Of a stretch of DNA of 64,000 nucleotides, positions 42,855-50,487 are shown in pieces. Numbering within the stretch: position 1 is the first letter of the stretch; each line of letters begins with the position of its first letter. Source of the stretch: Bacillota bacterium (lineage in GTDB: Bacteria; Bacillota; Clostridia; Christensenellales; SZUA-584); the NCBI GenBank assembly GCA_023397655.1, contig JAEWTW010000046.1, positions 79,107-143,106 of the forward strand. Direction: 5' to 3'. Both the position numbers and the translations under genes were made by a program. Under the pieces are notes generated by a model. The model was not told the DNA's origin. It ran no database searches and was given only the letters and a program-made list of their open reading frames with translations.

Positions 42855-43292
42855 ATGAAGATATCCAAAAACGGACAATACGCGCTTTTGAGCGTGACCG
42901 ATCTGGCGCTGCATGACGGCTCTCACCAGAGTATCGCTCAGATTGCGCAGCGGCAAAACATTGACCAGCGTTATCTGGGGCAGATTTTATTCGCGCTGAA
43001 AAACGCCGGTATCATCACGAGTGTACGCGGCAAGGGCGGCGGTTATCTGCTGGCGCGCCCCGCAGAATCTGTCAGCGCTGGCGAAGTGGTGCGGGCGCTT
43101 GAGGGCGACCTGATCCCCACTCAGTGCTGCGCCGAAGATGCCGGATCACAAAACTGCGAGACTTTTGACGCCTGCCTGACACGTTCGCTTTGGCAGGCGA
43201 TCAGCCACGAGATCAACAGCACATTGGATGGCATCAGCATCGCGGACATCGTGCAATTATACAAAGAAGGAAGCGGCAATGAGACTGAATGA
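42855..43292 (+). CDS. Rrf2 family transcriptional regulator (CymR/IscR-like), second paralogue
   Basis: A 145-aa Rrf2 protein. Winged helix MKISKNGQYALLSVTDLA and wing RGKGGGYLLARPAE. A cysteine group near residue 95 (TQCCAED, QNCETFDAC) resembles the Fe-S ligand spacing of IscR, unlike the first paralogue. The ATG at 42855 is set by AAGGGGAA. It overlaps the cysE start by 14 bases and probably controls that gene in response to cysteine or cluster status. Confidence 0.87.
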   Translation: MKISKNGQYALLSVTDLALHDGSHQSIAQIAQRQNIDQRYLGQILFALKNAGIITSVRGKGGGYLLARPAESVSAGEVVRALEGDLIPTQCCAEDAGSQNCETFDACLTRSLWQAISHEINSTLDGISIADIVQLYKEGSGNETE

Positions 43293-44187
43293 ATGGCTGT
43301 CCCAAAACAGCGTCGGCGAGGCGCTGGTGAGTGTAAACCGCGAAAGCCTGTGCGAACATGAGGCGCTGGGGTTTGCCACGCGAACACAGGTGATCGACAT
43401 ACTGAAAGCGCTCCGGTCCCTCATACTGCCGGGCATCTATGAAAAGGAGCCGGTGAGCCACGCGCGGTTGGAAAAGGTGATCCGCGACAAGATGAACTTC
43501 ACCGCAGCCGCACTCAGCAAGGTAATCGAACATCTGCTGAAGCGCGCGTGTGCGGACGAAGAACTCAATGACGCCGGCTGTGCCGAGCAGGCGGAGCTGC
43601 TGACGATACAGATATTTGAGGGGCTTCCGGCGATACGAAAAACGCTGGCGACGGATATTCGCGCCGCCTACGAGGGCGACCCCGCCGCGCCGTCGCTGGA
43701 GGAGATCATGCTGAGCTATCCGTCGCTGGAGGCCATCAGCATATTCCGCATCGCCCATTTAATCCACACCTGCGGCGTCCCCCTTATACCGCGCATCATG
43801 ACGGAATATGCGCACCGCAACACCGGCATCGACATCCACCCGGGTGCGAATATCGGAGAAAGCTTCTTCATTGACCATGGCACCGGCGTCGTTATCGGCG
43901 AGACGTGCACCATCGGCAGCAACGTGAAGCTGTATCAGGGCGTGACGCTGGGTGCGAAGAGCTTTCCGCTGGACGAGAACGGCAACCCCATCAAGGGAAT
44001 CAAGCGCCATCCCGATATTGAGGACAACGTGGTGATATACGCGGGCGCGACGATACTGGGCGGCGATACGCGTATCGGTCACGATTCGGTGGTCGGCGGC
44101 AATGTGTGGCTCACACAGTCGGTACCGCCGCACTCCACGGTATTCAATACACAGCCTTCCCCGCATATAAAGCAGATGGACGCATAG
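43279..44187 (+). CDS. cysE: Serine O-acetyltransferase
   Basis: A 302-aa enzyme making O-acetylserine for cysteine synthesis. The left-handed beta-helix C-terminus carries DIHPGANIGESFFIDHGTGVVIGET and VKLYQGVTLGA, the family signature; the N-terminal helical part is of the long SAT type. The start at 43279 lies inside the end of the Rrf2 gene and follows GGAAGCGGC. The linkage with a Rrf2 regulator points to control by sulfur state. Confidence 0.95.
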   Translation: MRLNEWLSQNSVGEALVSVNRESLCEHEALGFATRTQVIDILKALRSLILPGIYEKEPVSHARLEKVIRDKMNFTAAALSKVIEHLLKRACADEELNDAGCAEQAELLTIQIFEGLPAIRKTLATDIRAAYEGDPAAPSLEEIMLSYPSLEAISIFRIAHLIHTCGVPLIPRIMTEYAHRNTGIDIHPGANIGESFFIDHGTGVVIGETCTIGSNVKLYQGVTLGAKSFPLDENGNPIKGIKRHPDIEDNVVIYAGATILGGDTRIGHDSVVGGNVWLTQSVPPHSTVFNTQPSPHIKQMDA

Positions 44188-44219
44188 TCCACGCATCGGC
44201 CAGAAATATGCCCGAAAGC

Positions 44220-44256
44220 AGCAAACACCCCGTGTCATCGGAGTGTTTGCTTTTTT
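44220..44256 (+). terminator. Terminator after cysE
   Basis: AGCAAACAC (44220-44228) pairs with GTGTTTGC (44243-44250), inner part also pairs, followed by TTTTTTG. Confidence 0.8.
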
Positions 44257-44284
44257 GTACATATTTCAGATAACTGGATTAAGC

Positions 44285-44749
44285 TTATTTATTGGCACGT
44301 CTGAGGTGAGACAGATCGGCAAAAACGAAGCCCTTACGAATGATGATGTCCGCCATTGCGCGCGGGTCGGCGGTCTGTATGGTGGCGTAGGCGTCACGGG
44401 TACGCTGATAAAACTCTTTGCGGGATACTTTGCCCAGTACGATGGTGCTGGAGTTGGTCTCCTTCGTCAGCACCGCCTGATAGTCGTCCCACACCTGCGG
44501 CTCCTCATAGATGCCGTAATCCAGCGACATCGTCGTAGCGGGAAACTCCTCGTCCTCGTCCAGCGGAAAGTACTTCAGTATTTCTCCCAGCAGCAGATGA
44601 CTCTCCTGCACATCGGAATAGACGACTTTGCCGCTCATCGCCGAGGCACTGTAATTGGCGTCCACAATGGCCAGCTCATCCAGATGCCCCATTCGGTATA
44701 TCAGTTCATAGATTTCAGGCGTTATCAGGCTCGAAATGTTGTTCAGCAT
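44285..44749 (-). CDS. RbsD/FucU family sugar mutarotase-like protein
   Basis: A 154-aa protein of the RbsD/FucU fold, which interconverts anomers of ribose or fucose. The N-terminal MGHLDELAIVDANY, with the catalytic histidine and aspartate, and the mid-segment GKVSRKEFYQRTRDAYATIQT are typical. Which sugar is used cannot be told. It follows the UroD-like gene on the same strand, about 50 bases away. Confidence 0.85.
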   Translation of the reverse strand: MLNNISSLITPEIYELIYRMGHLDELAIVDANYSASAMSGKVVYSDVQESHLLLGEILKYFPLDEDEEFPATTMSLDYGIYEEPQVWDDYQAVLTKETNSSTIVLGKVSRKEFYQRTRDAYATIQTADPRAMADIIIRKGFVFADLSHLRRANK

Positions 44750-44797
44750 CGCGTCATCTCCTCAACTGCAATATGTAAAGCTTTTGTATCTGAGTTT

Positions 44798-45802
44798 CTA
44801 TGACATCGCCCGCAGCGCTTCATACACCGCCAGCAGGTTCTCCTCCGGTGTTTGACCGGGCACCTCACACCCCGCTGCCGATACGTATTTAGGCCCGCCG
44901 ATATCGGCGCACTGCTTCACGGCATTTGCCACCGTTTTCGGCGTGCCCTGCAGCAGCACCGCCACCGGATCGTAGTTGCCGCTCAACGAGCAGGTTTCTC
45001 CGTGCAGCGCCGTCATTTTGTCCAGCGGCACCATCCAGTCCACATCCAATATGTCGCAGCAGCCCGCCGGCAAATCTTCCATAAACGGCGCGGTATTTCC
45101 GCAGATATGCAGCTTGGTTCTGGCGCCCATCCCCCGTATCGCCGACAGCAGCTTGCGCTCATACGGCAGCGCAAACTTACGGTAATACACCGGGCCCGCC
45201 ACCGACGCGACGGCGTCACCGACGCCGATAAAGTCCGCCCCGGCCTCGATCTGCGCTTTGGCATAGCGGATACCCTGTTCCAAACATATGTCCATCAGGT
45301 CCGTCACAAACTGTTCGTCCAGCACCAGATCCATCATCAGATCATTAACGCCGCGCAGGTCCGCCGCCTCAGCCATGCTGCCCTCCACCCAGCCGATGAT
45401 GGGCACTTCGTCCCCCAGCTCACGTTTGTACATCTCAATGGCTTTAACAGACTGCGACATGCGCTCGCTCGCGGAAGGGTCGGTGATTTTGAGCTTCAGC
45501 AAATCCTCTGCGTCCTGCAGCAGCGGCTTTCTGGAATAAGGCACGCCGTTTGGCGGAAACACGATCTCTGCACCGAACGCCGATGTTTCTCTCATCGGGT
45601 CGGACATCACTGTCACACAGTCCAGATGATACTTCTCTGCACAGATGATGTTGCCCTCGCACAACAGACGGTGATCCCGGCAGTAATCAGCGTACGGGAC
45701 ACCGCGCTCCTTCGCCCCCAGCTGCATGATGATATTGAGATTGGGAATCCGATCGGTCGGTTTCCCGGCCAGACGGCCAAGCAGGCGTTCCTTTTGGTTC
45801 AT
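44798..45802 (-). CDS. Uroporphyrinogen decarboxylase-like methyltransferase (MtaA/CmuA type)
   Basis: A 334-aa UroD-fold protein. The HICGNT motif and the later AAGCEVPGQTP supply His and Cys residues that bind zinc in corrinoid-dependent methyltransferases, whereas heme-pathway UroD lacks that pair. This supports a corrinoid methyl-transfer role, but no corrinoid protein or activator gene is nearby. The start at 45802 follows GGAGG. It lies upstream of the RbsD-like gene. Confidence 0.82.
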   Translation of the reverse strand: MNQKERLLGRLAGKPTDRIPNLNIIMQLGAKERGVPYADYCRDHRLLCEGNIICAEKYHLDCVTVMSDPMRETSAFGAEIVFPPNGVPYSRKPLLQDAEDLLKLKITDPSASERMSQSVKAIEMYKRELGDEVPIIGWVEGSMAEAADLRGVNDLMMDLVLDEQFVTDLMDICLEQGIRYAKAQIEAGADFIGVGDAVASVAGPVYYRKFALPYERKLLSAIRGMGARTKLHICGNTAPFMEDLPAGCCDILDVDWMVPLDKMTALHGETCSLSGNYDPVAVLLQGTPKTVANAVKQCADIGGPKYVSAAGCEVPGQTPEENLLAVYEALRAMS

Positions 45803-45911
45803 GGCGGCCTCCATATTTATTGGTGGTCTGCACTTTTTTACCGTGTTCATCATATATCAGTAACTAATTGCTGTCAAACCATCTTTACCTTGAAATTGAC
45901 TGAAGTCAGGC

Positions 45912-45960
45912 TTGACATTCGACGGATGCTGCATATAATAATAATTGAATGATTGTTCAA
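45912..45960 (+). promoter_or_regulatory. Promoter and ArsR/SmtB-like operator of the P-type ATPase
   Basis: TTGACA (45912-45917) and TATAAT (45934-45939) are 16 bases apart. TTGAATGATTGTTCAA (45945-45960), an inverted repeat TTGAA-N6-TTCAA, overlaps the start site and resembles operators of CadC/SmtB-type metal sensors. No such sensor gene is adjacent. Confidence 0.65.
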
Positions 45961-45994
45961 GTGTTCACGGATTAAGCGAAAGGAATCAGAGACT

Positions 45995-48301
45995 TTGAAT
46001 AAGAAATATCGCGTCAGCGGCGTATGCGCTGGCTGCGCTGCAGGCATAGAGGAAGGAATACGCAGACTTAAGGGTGTGACGGGTGTGGTTCTGAACGCCG
46101 TTTCTGGAACGCTGGACGTGGAATATTCCGGCGAATGGACGCAAGCGCTCTCTGACAGCATCGCCGAAGCGGTGCAGCGCGGCGAACCGGGAGCTGTGCT
46201 GACCGAGGCCGATCCCCTCTCTGCCAAACGCACCGTTTATTTAAAAGGGCTTCATTGCGGAGAGTGCGCTGCTAAAATCGAGCACGCAGTGTCACACATC
46301 GAAGGCGTGGTTTCCGCATCCGTCAGTGTGATATCGGGTCAGATGGTGATCGAAGCGGCGGACACCGCGGCACTGCCCGGCATACTGCGGCAGGCGTCCA
46401 AAACTGCCGCGAACATCGAACCGGACGTGTCCGTCTCCTTCACCGAGGAAGCGGAAGAGGAGCACGGCCTGCCCCGCTGGCTGCACTGGGCGGTGAGGGG
46501 CGCGGGCGTCGCGCTGTTTGCCGCCGCTCTGCTGATCCCTGCCCCCGTGTGGCTTAACCTGGCATTTTACATCGCGAGCTATCTGCTGATCGGCGGCCAG
46601 GTGGTGTGGGAGGCGATCAAAAACATATTCCGCGGCAAGGTGTTCGACGAAAACTTTCTGATGAGCCTTGCCACTATCAGTGCGTTCGCGATTGGCGAAT
46701 ACCCGGAGGGCGTCGCGGTCATGCTGTTCTATCAGGTGGGCGAAGTGTTCCAGAACGCTGCCGTGGGCCGTTCCCAGAAGTCGATATCCGCACTGCGCAA
46801 TATCCGTCCCGACACAGCCAACTTGATCACGCCGGAGGGTACATTGACCGTTTCCCCTGAGACAGTGGGCGTGGGCGAACTGATACTGGTGCGCCCCGGC
46901 GAGCGCATACCGCTGGACGGCGTGGTACGCGAGGGCGTCTCCGCGCTGGATACGTCCGCGCTGACAGGCGAATCTTTGCCCCGCGACGTGGAACCGGGCG
47001 CTGCCGTGCTGTCCGGCTCCATCAACCAGAGCGGTCTGCTGACCATCGAGGTCACCAAGGAATTCGGTCAGTCCACCATCGCCAAGATACTGGAACTGGT
47101 GCAGAGCGCAGGCAGCAAGAAAGCACCGGCGGAGCGGTTCATCACCAAATTCTCGCGCTATTACACGCCCGCTGTGGTGGCTGCTGCGGCATTGCTGGCT
47201 GTCGTACCGCCGCTGTTCGTGCCGGGTGCACAGTTCACCGACTGGCTGAACCGGGCGCTGGTGTTCCTCGTGGTGTCCTGCCCGTGCGCGCTGGTCATCT
47301 CCATACCGCTGGGTTTCTTCGGCGGCATCGGCGGGGCCTCGCGTCACGGCATACTGGTAAAGGGCAGCAGCTATCTGGAGGCGATGGGCCGTGTGGACAC
47401 CATCGTATTCGACAAGACGGGCACGCTGACGGAAGGCCGTTTTGCCGTGACGCAGGTGGAGGGCGGTGATAATGTGCTGCGGCTGGCAGCACACGCCGAG
47501 ATACACTCCAACCACCCCATCGCGGTGTCCATTCGCAAGGCTTACGGCAACGAGCTGGACGAATCCGCCGTCACTGAGCTGGAGGAGATCGCGGGTTACG
47601 GCATCAGTGCCAAGGTTGGCGGCACATCCGTGCTGGCAGGCAACGCCAAGCTGATGCATCGCTACGGCATTGAAGCCCCCGCTGCCGGTCAGCCGGGCAC
47701 CGTGGCTTACGTTGCTGCAGACGGCAAATACGCCGGGTACATCGTGATTTCAGATAAGGTGCGGGCAGACAGTGCGGAAACATTGCGCGCACTCAAAGGC
47801 ATGGGTGTGAAACAGACAGTCATGCTGACAGGCGACAGCTGTGAGGTAGCGGAAAAGGTGGCTGCGGAGCTGGGCATCGACACAGTGTACGCGGAGCTGC
47901 TGCCGGATCAAAAGGTGGAGAAGCTGGAGGATCTGCGTCGGCAACGGACCGGCAAAGGCAAGCTGGCGTTCGTGGGCGACGGCATCAACGACGCACCGGT
48001 ATTGGCGCTGGCGGACGTGGGCATCGCGATGGGCGGCGGCGGCGCGGACGCGGCCATCGAAGCGGCGGACATCGTGCTGATGAAGGATGAGCCGAAGAAG
48101 CTGGCGAAGCTGATGCATATATCGCGCAAGACGAGCCGTATTGTGTGGCAGAACATACTGTTTGCGCTGGGCGTGAAGGGCGTGATACTGCTGCTGGGCG
48201 CGATGGGTATCGCCACGATGTGGGAAGCGGTGTTCGGTGACGTGGGCGTCGCGGTGCTCGCAATACTCAACGCGATGCGCGCAGTGCGCGTTCCCAAGTA
48301 A
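45995..48301 (+). CDS. Heavy-metal-translocating P-type ATPase (Zn/Cd/Pb type)
   Basis: A 768-aa P1B-type ATPase exporting divalent or soft metals. Two N-terminal metal domains carry CAGC (Cys11, Cys14) and HCGEC. The membrane CPC motif is VVSCPCALVIS, phosphorylation site FDKTGTLTEG, and the P-domain GDGINDAPVLA is intact. The CPC plus a late HP-type helix without the copper-specific NSxxxVxxNA element is consistent with the Zn/Cd/Pb group. A TTG at 45995 with AAAGGAA upstream is the likely start; the frame opens earlier at 45953. Its promoter carries an ArsR-like dyad. Confidence 0.93.
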   Translation: MNKKYRVSGVCAGCAAGIEEGIRRLKGVTGVVLNAVSGTLDVEYSGEWTQALSDSIAEAVQRGEPGAVLTEADPLSAKRTVYLKGLHCGECAAKIEHAVSHIEGVVSASVSVISGQMVIEAADTAALPGILRQASKTAANIEPDVSVSFTEEAEEEHGLPRWLHWAVRGAGVALFAAALLIPAPVWLNLAFYIASYLLIGGQVVWEAIKNIFRGKVFDENFLMSLATISAFAIGEYPEGVAVMLFYQVGEVFQNAAVGRSQKSISALRNIRPDTANLITPEGTLTVSPETVGVGELILVRPGERIPLDGVVREGVSALDTSALTGESLPRDVEPGAAVLSGSINQSGLLTIEVTKEFGQSTIAKILELVQSAGSKKAPAERFITKFSRYYTPAVVAAAALLAVVPPLFVPGAQFTDWLNRALVFLVVSCPCALVISIPLGFFGGIGGASRHGILVKGSSYLEAMGRVDTIVFDKTGTLTEGRFAVTQVEGGDNVLRLAAHAEIHSNHPIAVSIRKAYGNELDESAVTELEEIAGYGISAKVGGTSVLAGNAKLMHRYGIEAPAAGQPGTVAYVAADGKYAGYIVISDKVRADSAETLRALKGMGVKQTVMLTGDSCEVAEKVAAELGIDTVYAELLPDQKVEKLEDLRRQRTGKGKLAFVGDGINDAPVLALADVGIAMGGGGADAAIEAADIVLMKDEPKKLAKLMHISRKTSRIVWQNILFALGVKGVILLLGAMGIATMWEAVFGDVGVAVLAILNAMRAVRVPK

Positions 48302-48349
48302 ATCAGCCGACTATCTCTACCCGTTTTTCAGGGCTGAATATACAGACAG

Positions 48350-48386
48350 AAATGCCTCCGGAATAAGTGCGGAGGCATTTGTCGTT
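48350..48386. terminator. Terminator between the P-type ATPase and HD-GYP genes
   Basis: AAATGCCTCCG (48350-48360) pairs with CGGAGGCATTT (48370-48380) perfectly; T-rich sequence follows on the plus strand. Confidence 0.75.
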
Positions 48387-48462
48387 TTAGTCCGTCAGGA
48401 ACCATGCGATGTATACGAATGGATAGATCCAGCCGCTGCCGCTGAAAGTAAAGCGCCGGTCC

Positions 48463-49053
48463 TTATTCGCGGTATGGGGTGACGATGGCGTCCCAGCCGC
48501 GCAGCACCGTCTCTACGATATCCGGATCATACATTACGCCGCTGTTGACCGCTATTTCTTGGCGGCAAGCTTCTGGACTGAGCGGCTTCCTGTAAGGCCG
48601 GTCGCTCAGCATGGCATCGATGGAATCGCAGACCGCGATGATACGGCTCCCCAGCGGTATGTCAGTGCACTTGAGGCCGTTCGGATATCCCTGCCCGTTC
48701 CATTGCTCGTGATGATGCAGCACGATCTCGGCGATGCCGCACAGCTCCGGTGTCTGTCCCAGTATATCTGCGCCGATGCGCGGGTGCTCACGGATCAATG
48801 CCCGCTCAACGGTATTCAGCGTACCCGGTTTGGTCAGCACGGCGTCCGGCACGCCTATCTTGCCGATATCGTGCACATGAGCCGCCATGTGGATCAGCTC
48901 CGACTGTTCGCTCGTCAGCCCCAGCGCGGCGCACACCTGCACCGTCAGATCGCTGACGCGTTGTGAATGGTCAGCGGTGAAGCGGTCTTTGGCCTCCAGC
49001 GCCGCTACGATACTGGCCACTATATCATGATAAAGCCCTGTCGCATGCTGCAA
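48463..49053 (-). CDS. Stand-alone HD-GYP domain protein (putative cyclic-di-GMP phosphodiesterase)
   Basis: A 196-aa HD-GYP domain without sensor or receiver. The metal motif HDIGKIGVPD and the family-defining HHEQWNGQGYP (GYP box) are present, along with H in ADHSQRV. HD-GYP proteins typically hydrolyse cyclic-di-GMP. The frame starts at a TTG with AGGAGG upstream at long spacing. A terminator separates it from the flavodoxin locus. Confidence 0.87.
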   Translation of the reverse strand: MQHATGLYHDIVASIVAALEAKDRFTADHSQRVSDLTVQVCAALGLTSEQSELIHMAAHVHDIGKIGVPDAVLTKPGTLNTVERALIREHPRIGADILGQTPELCGIAEIVLHHHEQWNGQGYPNGLKCTDIPLGSRIIAVCDSIDAMLSDRPYRKPLSPEACRQEIAVNSGVMYDPDIVETVLRGWDAIVTPYRE

Positions 49054-49078
49054 AATTTCAGTGACCTCCTAAGAAGAT

Positions 49079-49108
49079 ATGAAAGACCGGGTTTCCCCGG
49101 CCTTTCAT
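49079..49108. terminator. Hairpin between HD-GYP and flavodoxin genes
   Basis: ATGAAAGACCGGG (49079-49091) pairs with CCCGGCCTTTCAT (up to 49108) with one mismatch. The tail is only weakly T-rich. Confidence 0.6.
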
Positions 49109-49169
49109 CATGCAGTGTGTTCACTCATTGGCATGAGTGTGTGAGGATATATATATGTGCCAACAAACT

Positions 49170-49602
49170 CTATAACTGTATCAATGCGGCGGCCCATTCG
49201 GTAGCCTTCTCCCGATAATCGTCGATGTCCCCGTCGATCTTCAGGCTTTCGGAAACGATTACTGCGCCGCATTTCCGCGCCTTCTGTTCAATCTTGTCCA
49301 CCGCTTCGCAGAAGTTGTCCGGGAACATGCCGCTGTCTCCGCAACCGAATACGGCCACCTTTTTGCCGCCGAAATCGTCTGCGGACATTATCGTCGTAGA
49401 AACCGGCAAAGTCATCCTGTATTTCTCCCTGCCCCCACGTGGACGACCCCAGCACCGCCAGGTCGCAATCCGGAAGCTTCGCTGCTCCCGCCGCATCGAC
49501 TACGTCCGCCTCCGCTCCTGCCGCGGTCAGCGCTTCACCAATCCAACCTGCCACCATTTGGGTATTGCCGGTGGTTGATCCGTACAACACAATTGCTTTC
49601 AT
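49170..49602 (-). pseudogene. Flavodoxin, interrupted by a frameshift
   Basis: The first half reads MKAIVLYGSTTGNTQMVAG, then LGSSTWGQGEIQDDFAGFYDD, a clear flavodoxin with the FMN phosphate loop and the WGxGE loop. At about 49388-49392 the frame changes and flavodoxin continues in the next frame with DDFGGKKVAVFGCGDSG to a normal end at 49170. The joined length (about 143 aa) is normal. A one-base gain or two-base loss would explain it; a sequencing error or a recent mutation is equally possible. No slippery motif for programmed shifting was seen. It lies downstream of DUF3793 under the same iron-box promoter. Confidence 0.8.
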
Positions 49603-49613
49603 ATTTGACTCCT

Positions 49614-50219
49614 TTAAATCTTATCGCAGCATGCCTGTTTCATCATGCTTCTCACCTGTTCGCGGGCGCGTTTGTACGCGTAGTACGCTCGCTCGGAAGG
49701 CCGTACATCTCCGTACATCCGCCAGCCCATCGTCTTTCTATAGGGAATCGGCAAGCCCATGAAGCCGTATACATCCTTGATGGGGTAACCGAGAAAGAGG
49801 CCAATCTCATGCGGATAAGCATTGCCCTGTATTTTGCCGGTCAGTTGTTCCACCAGTTCCTCCGGCGGCGCGGCAGCGGAATAACCCAGCCGCTCAAGGC
49901 AGGCACTCATCCTTGGGTCAGCCAGCGTCCGTAATAGGCTCTCGCGGTGCCAGATAAACAGCTGCACTCTATCCTCATGGCATTTGACAACGGTATATGA
50001 TACCCCGCTGTCTCCGCTGAAGCGCACCCGGCAGAATTCCAGCGCCCGACTGCCCGCGTTGATCAGGCTGGCCGGTTTGACGCCGATCACCGTCGGCCCC
50101 ACCTTCTCGATGAAAACCAGTATTTCGCTGTCCCCTGCATACCCTGCCATCAGCATTGCTATGATGTTCGCGCCCGACTGCTGCATTTTTTCTGTGTCCC
50201 TTCGCTGAGCGTATTTCAT
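49614..50219 (-). CDS. DUF3793 family protein
   Basis: A 201-aa protein of the DUF3793 family, known from Clostridia and often seen near flavodoxin and iron genes. Recognised segments are VGPTVIGVKPASLINAG, HEIGLFLGYPIKDVYGFMG and GWRMYGDV. Function is unknown; the name marks only the family. It lacks signal peptide or membrane helix. The frame starts at ATG 50219 with a weak ribosome site; a second ATG at residue 12 follows AAGGGAC and could be the true start. Two TTAG-N6-CTAA boxes precede it. Confidence 0.82.
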   Translation of the reverse strand: MKYAQRRDTEKMQQSGANIIAMLMAGYAGDSEILVFIEKVGPTVIGVKPASLINAGSRALEFCRVRFSGDSGVSYTVVKCHEDRVQLFIWHRESLLRTLADPRMSACLERLGYSAAAPPEELVEQLTGKIQGNAYPHEIGLFLGYPIKDVYGFMGLPIPYRKTMGWRMYGDVRPSERAYYAYKRAREQVRSMMKQACCDKI

Positions 50220-50254
50220 AAATAGTCTTTGCTTTCCGGCAGTCCGTTACATAG

Positions 50255-50341
50255 TTAGTCTACGCTAACTATATGCCCGTTAAATTAGTTAGCTTTTGCT
50301 AACTTCATTCCGATTGTACAACAGCCAAAAGGCAAAGTCAA
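50255..50341 (-). promoter_or_regulatory. DUF3793/flavodoxin promoter with two iron-box-like operators
   Basis: Minus-strand TTGACT (plus 50336-50341) and TACAAT (plus 50313-50318) are 17 bases apart. Exact TTAG-N6-CTAA boxes lie at 50289-50302 and 50255-50268, both just downstream of the promoter. Confidence 0.72.
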
Positions 50342-50423
50342 CCCCTTTTCTGACCTTTTTCTCAGACGGATAAGTACTCTTATTTTCACGAAAGAAGGAA
50401 AACTGCCGTCTCTTCTGTATCAG

Positions 50424-50455
50424 AAAAAAGCGGAGAGCTTTATCCCCTCCGCTTT
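50424..50455 (-). terminator. Terminator after the tryptophanase-like gene
   Basis: AAAGCGGAG (50427-50435) pairs with CTCCGCTTT (50447-50455); the minus strand continues TTTTTTCTG. Confidence 0.8.
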
Positions 50456-50487
50456 ACGTTGTATTGTTGATATATGCGCCTCTGCTC

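Noticed and set aside
46292..47659. A 455-aa frame antisense to the P-type ATPase
   Set aside because: The plus-strand frame contains all P1B-type motifs; the antisense product is His/Arg-rich and matches no family.
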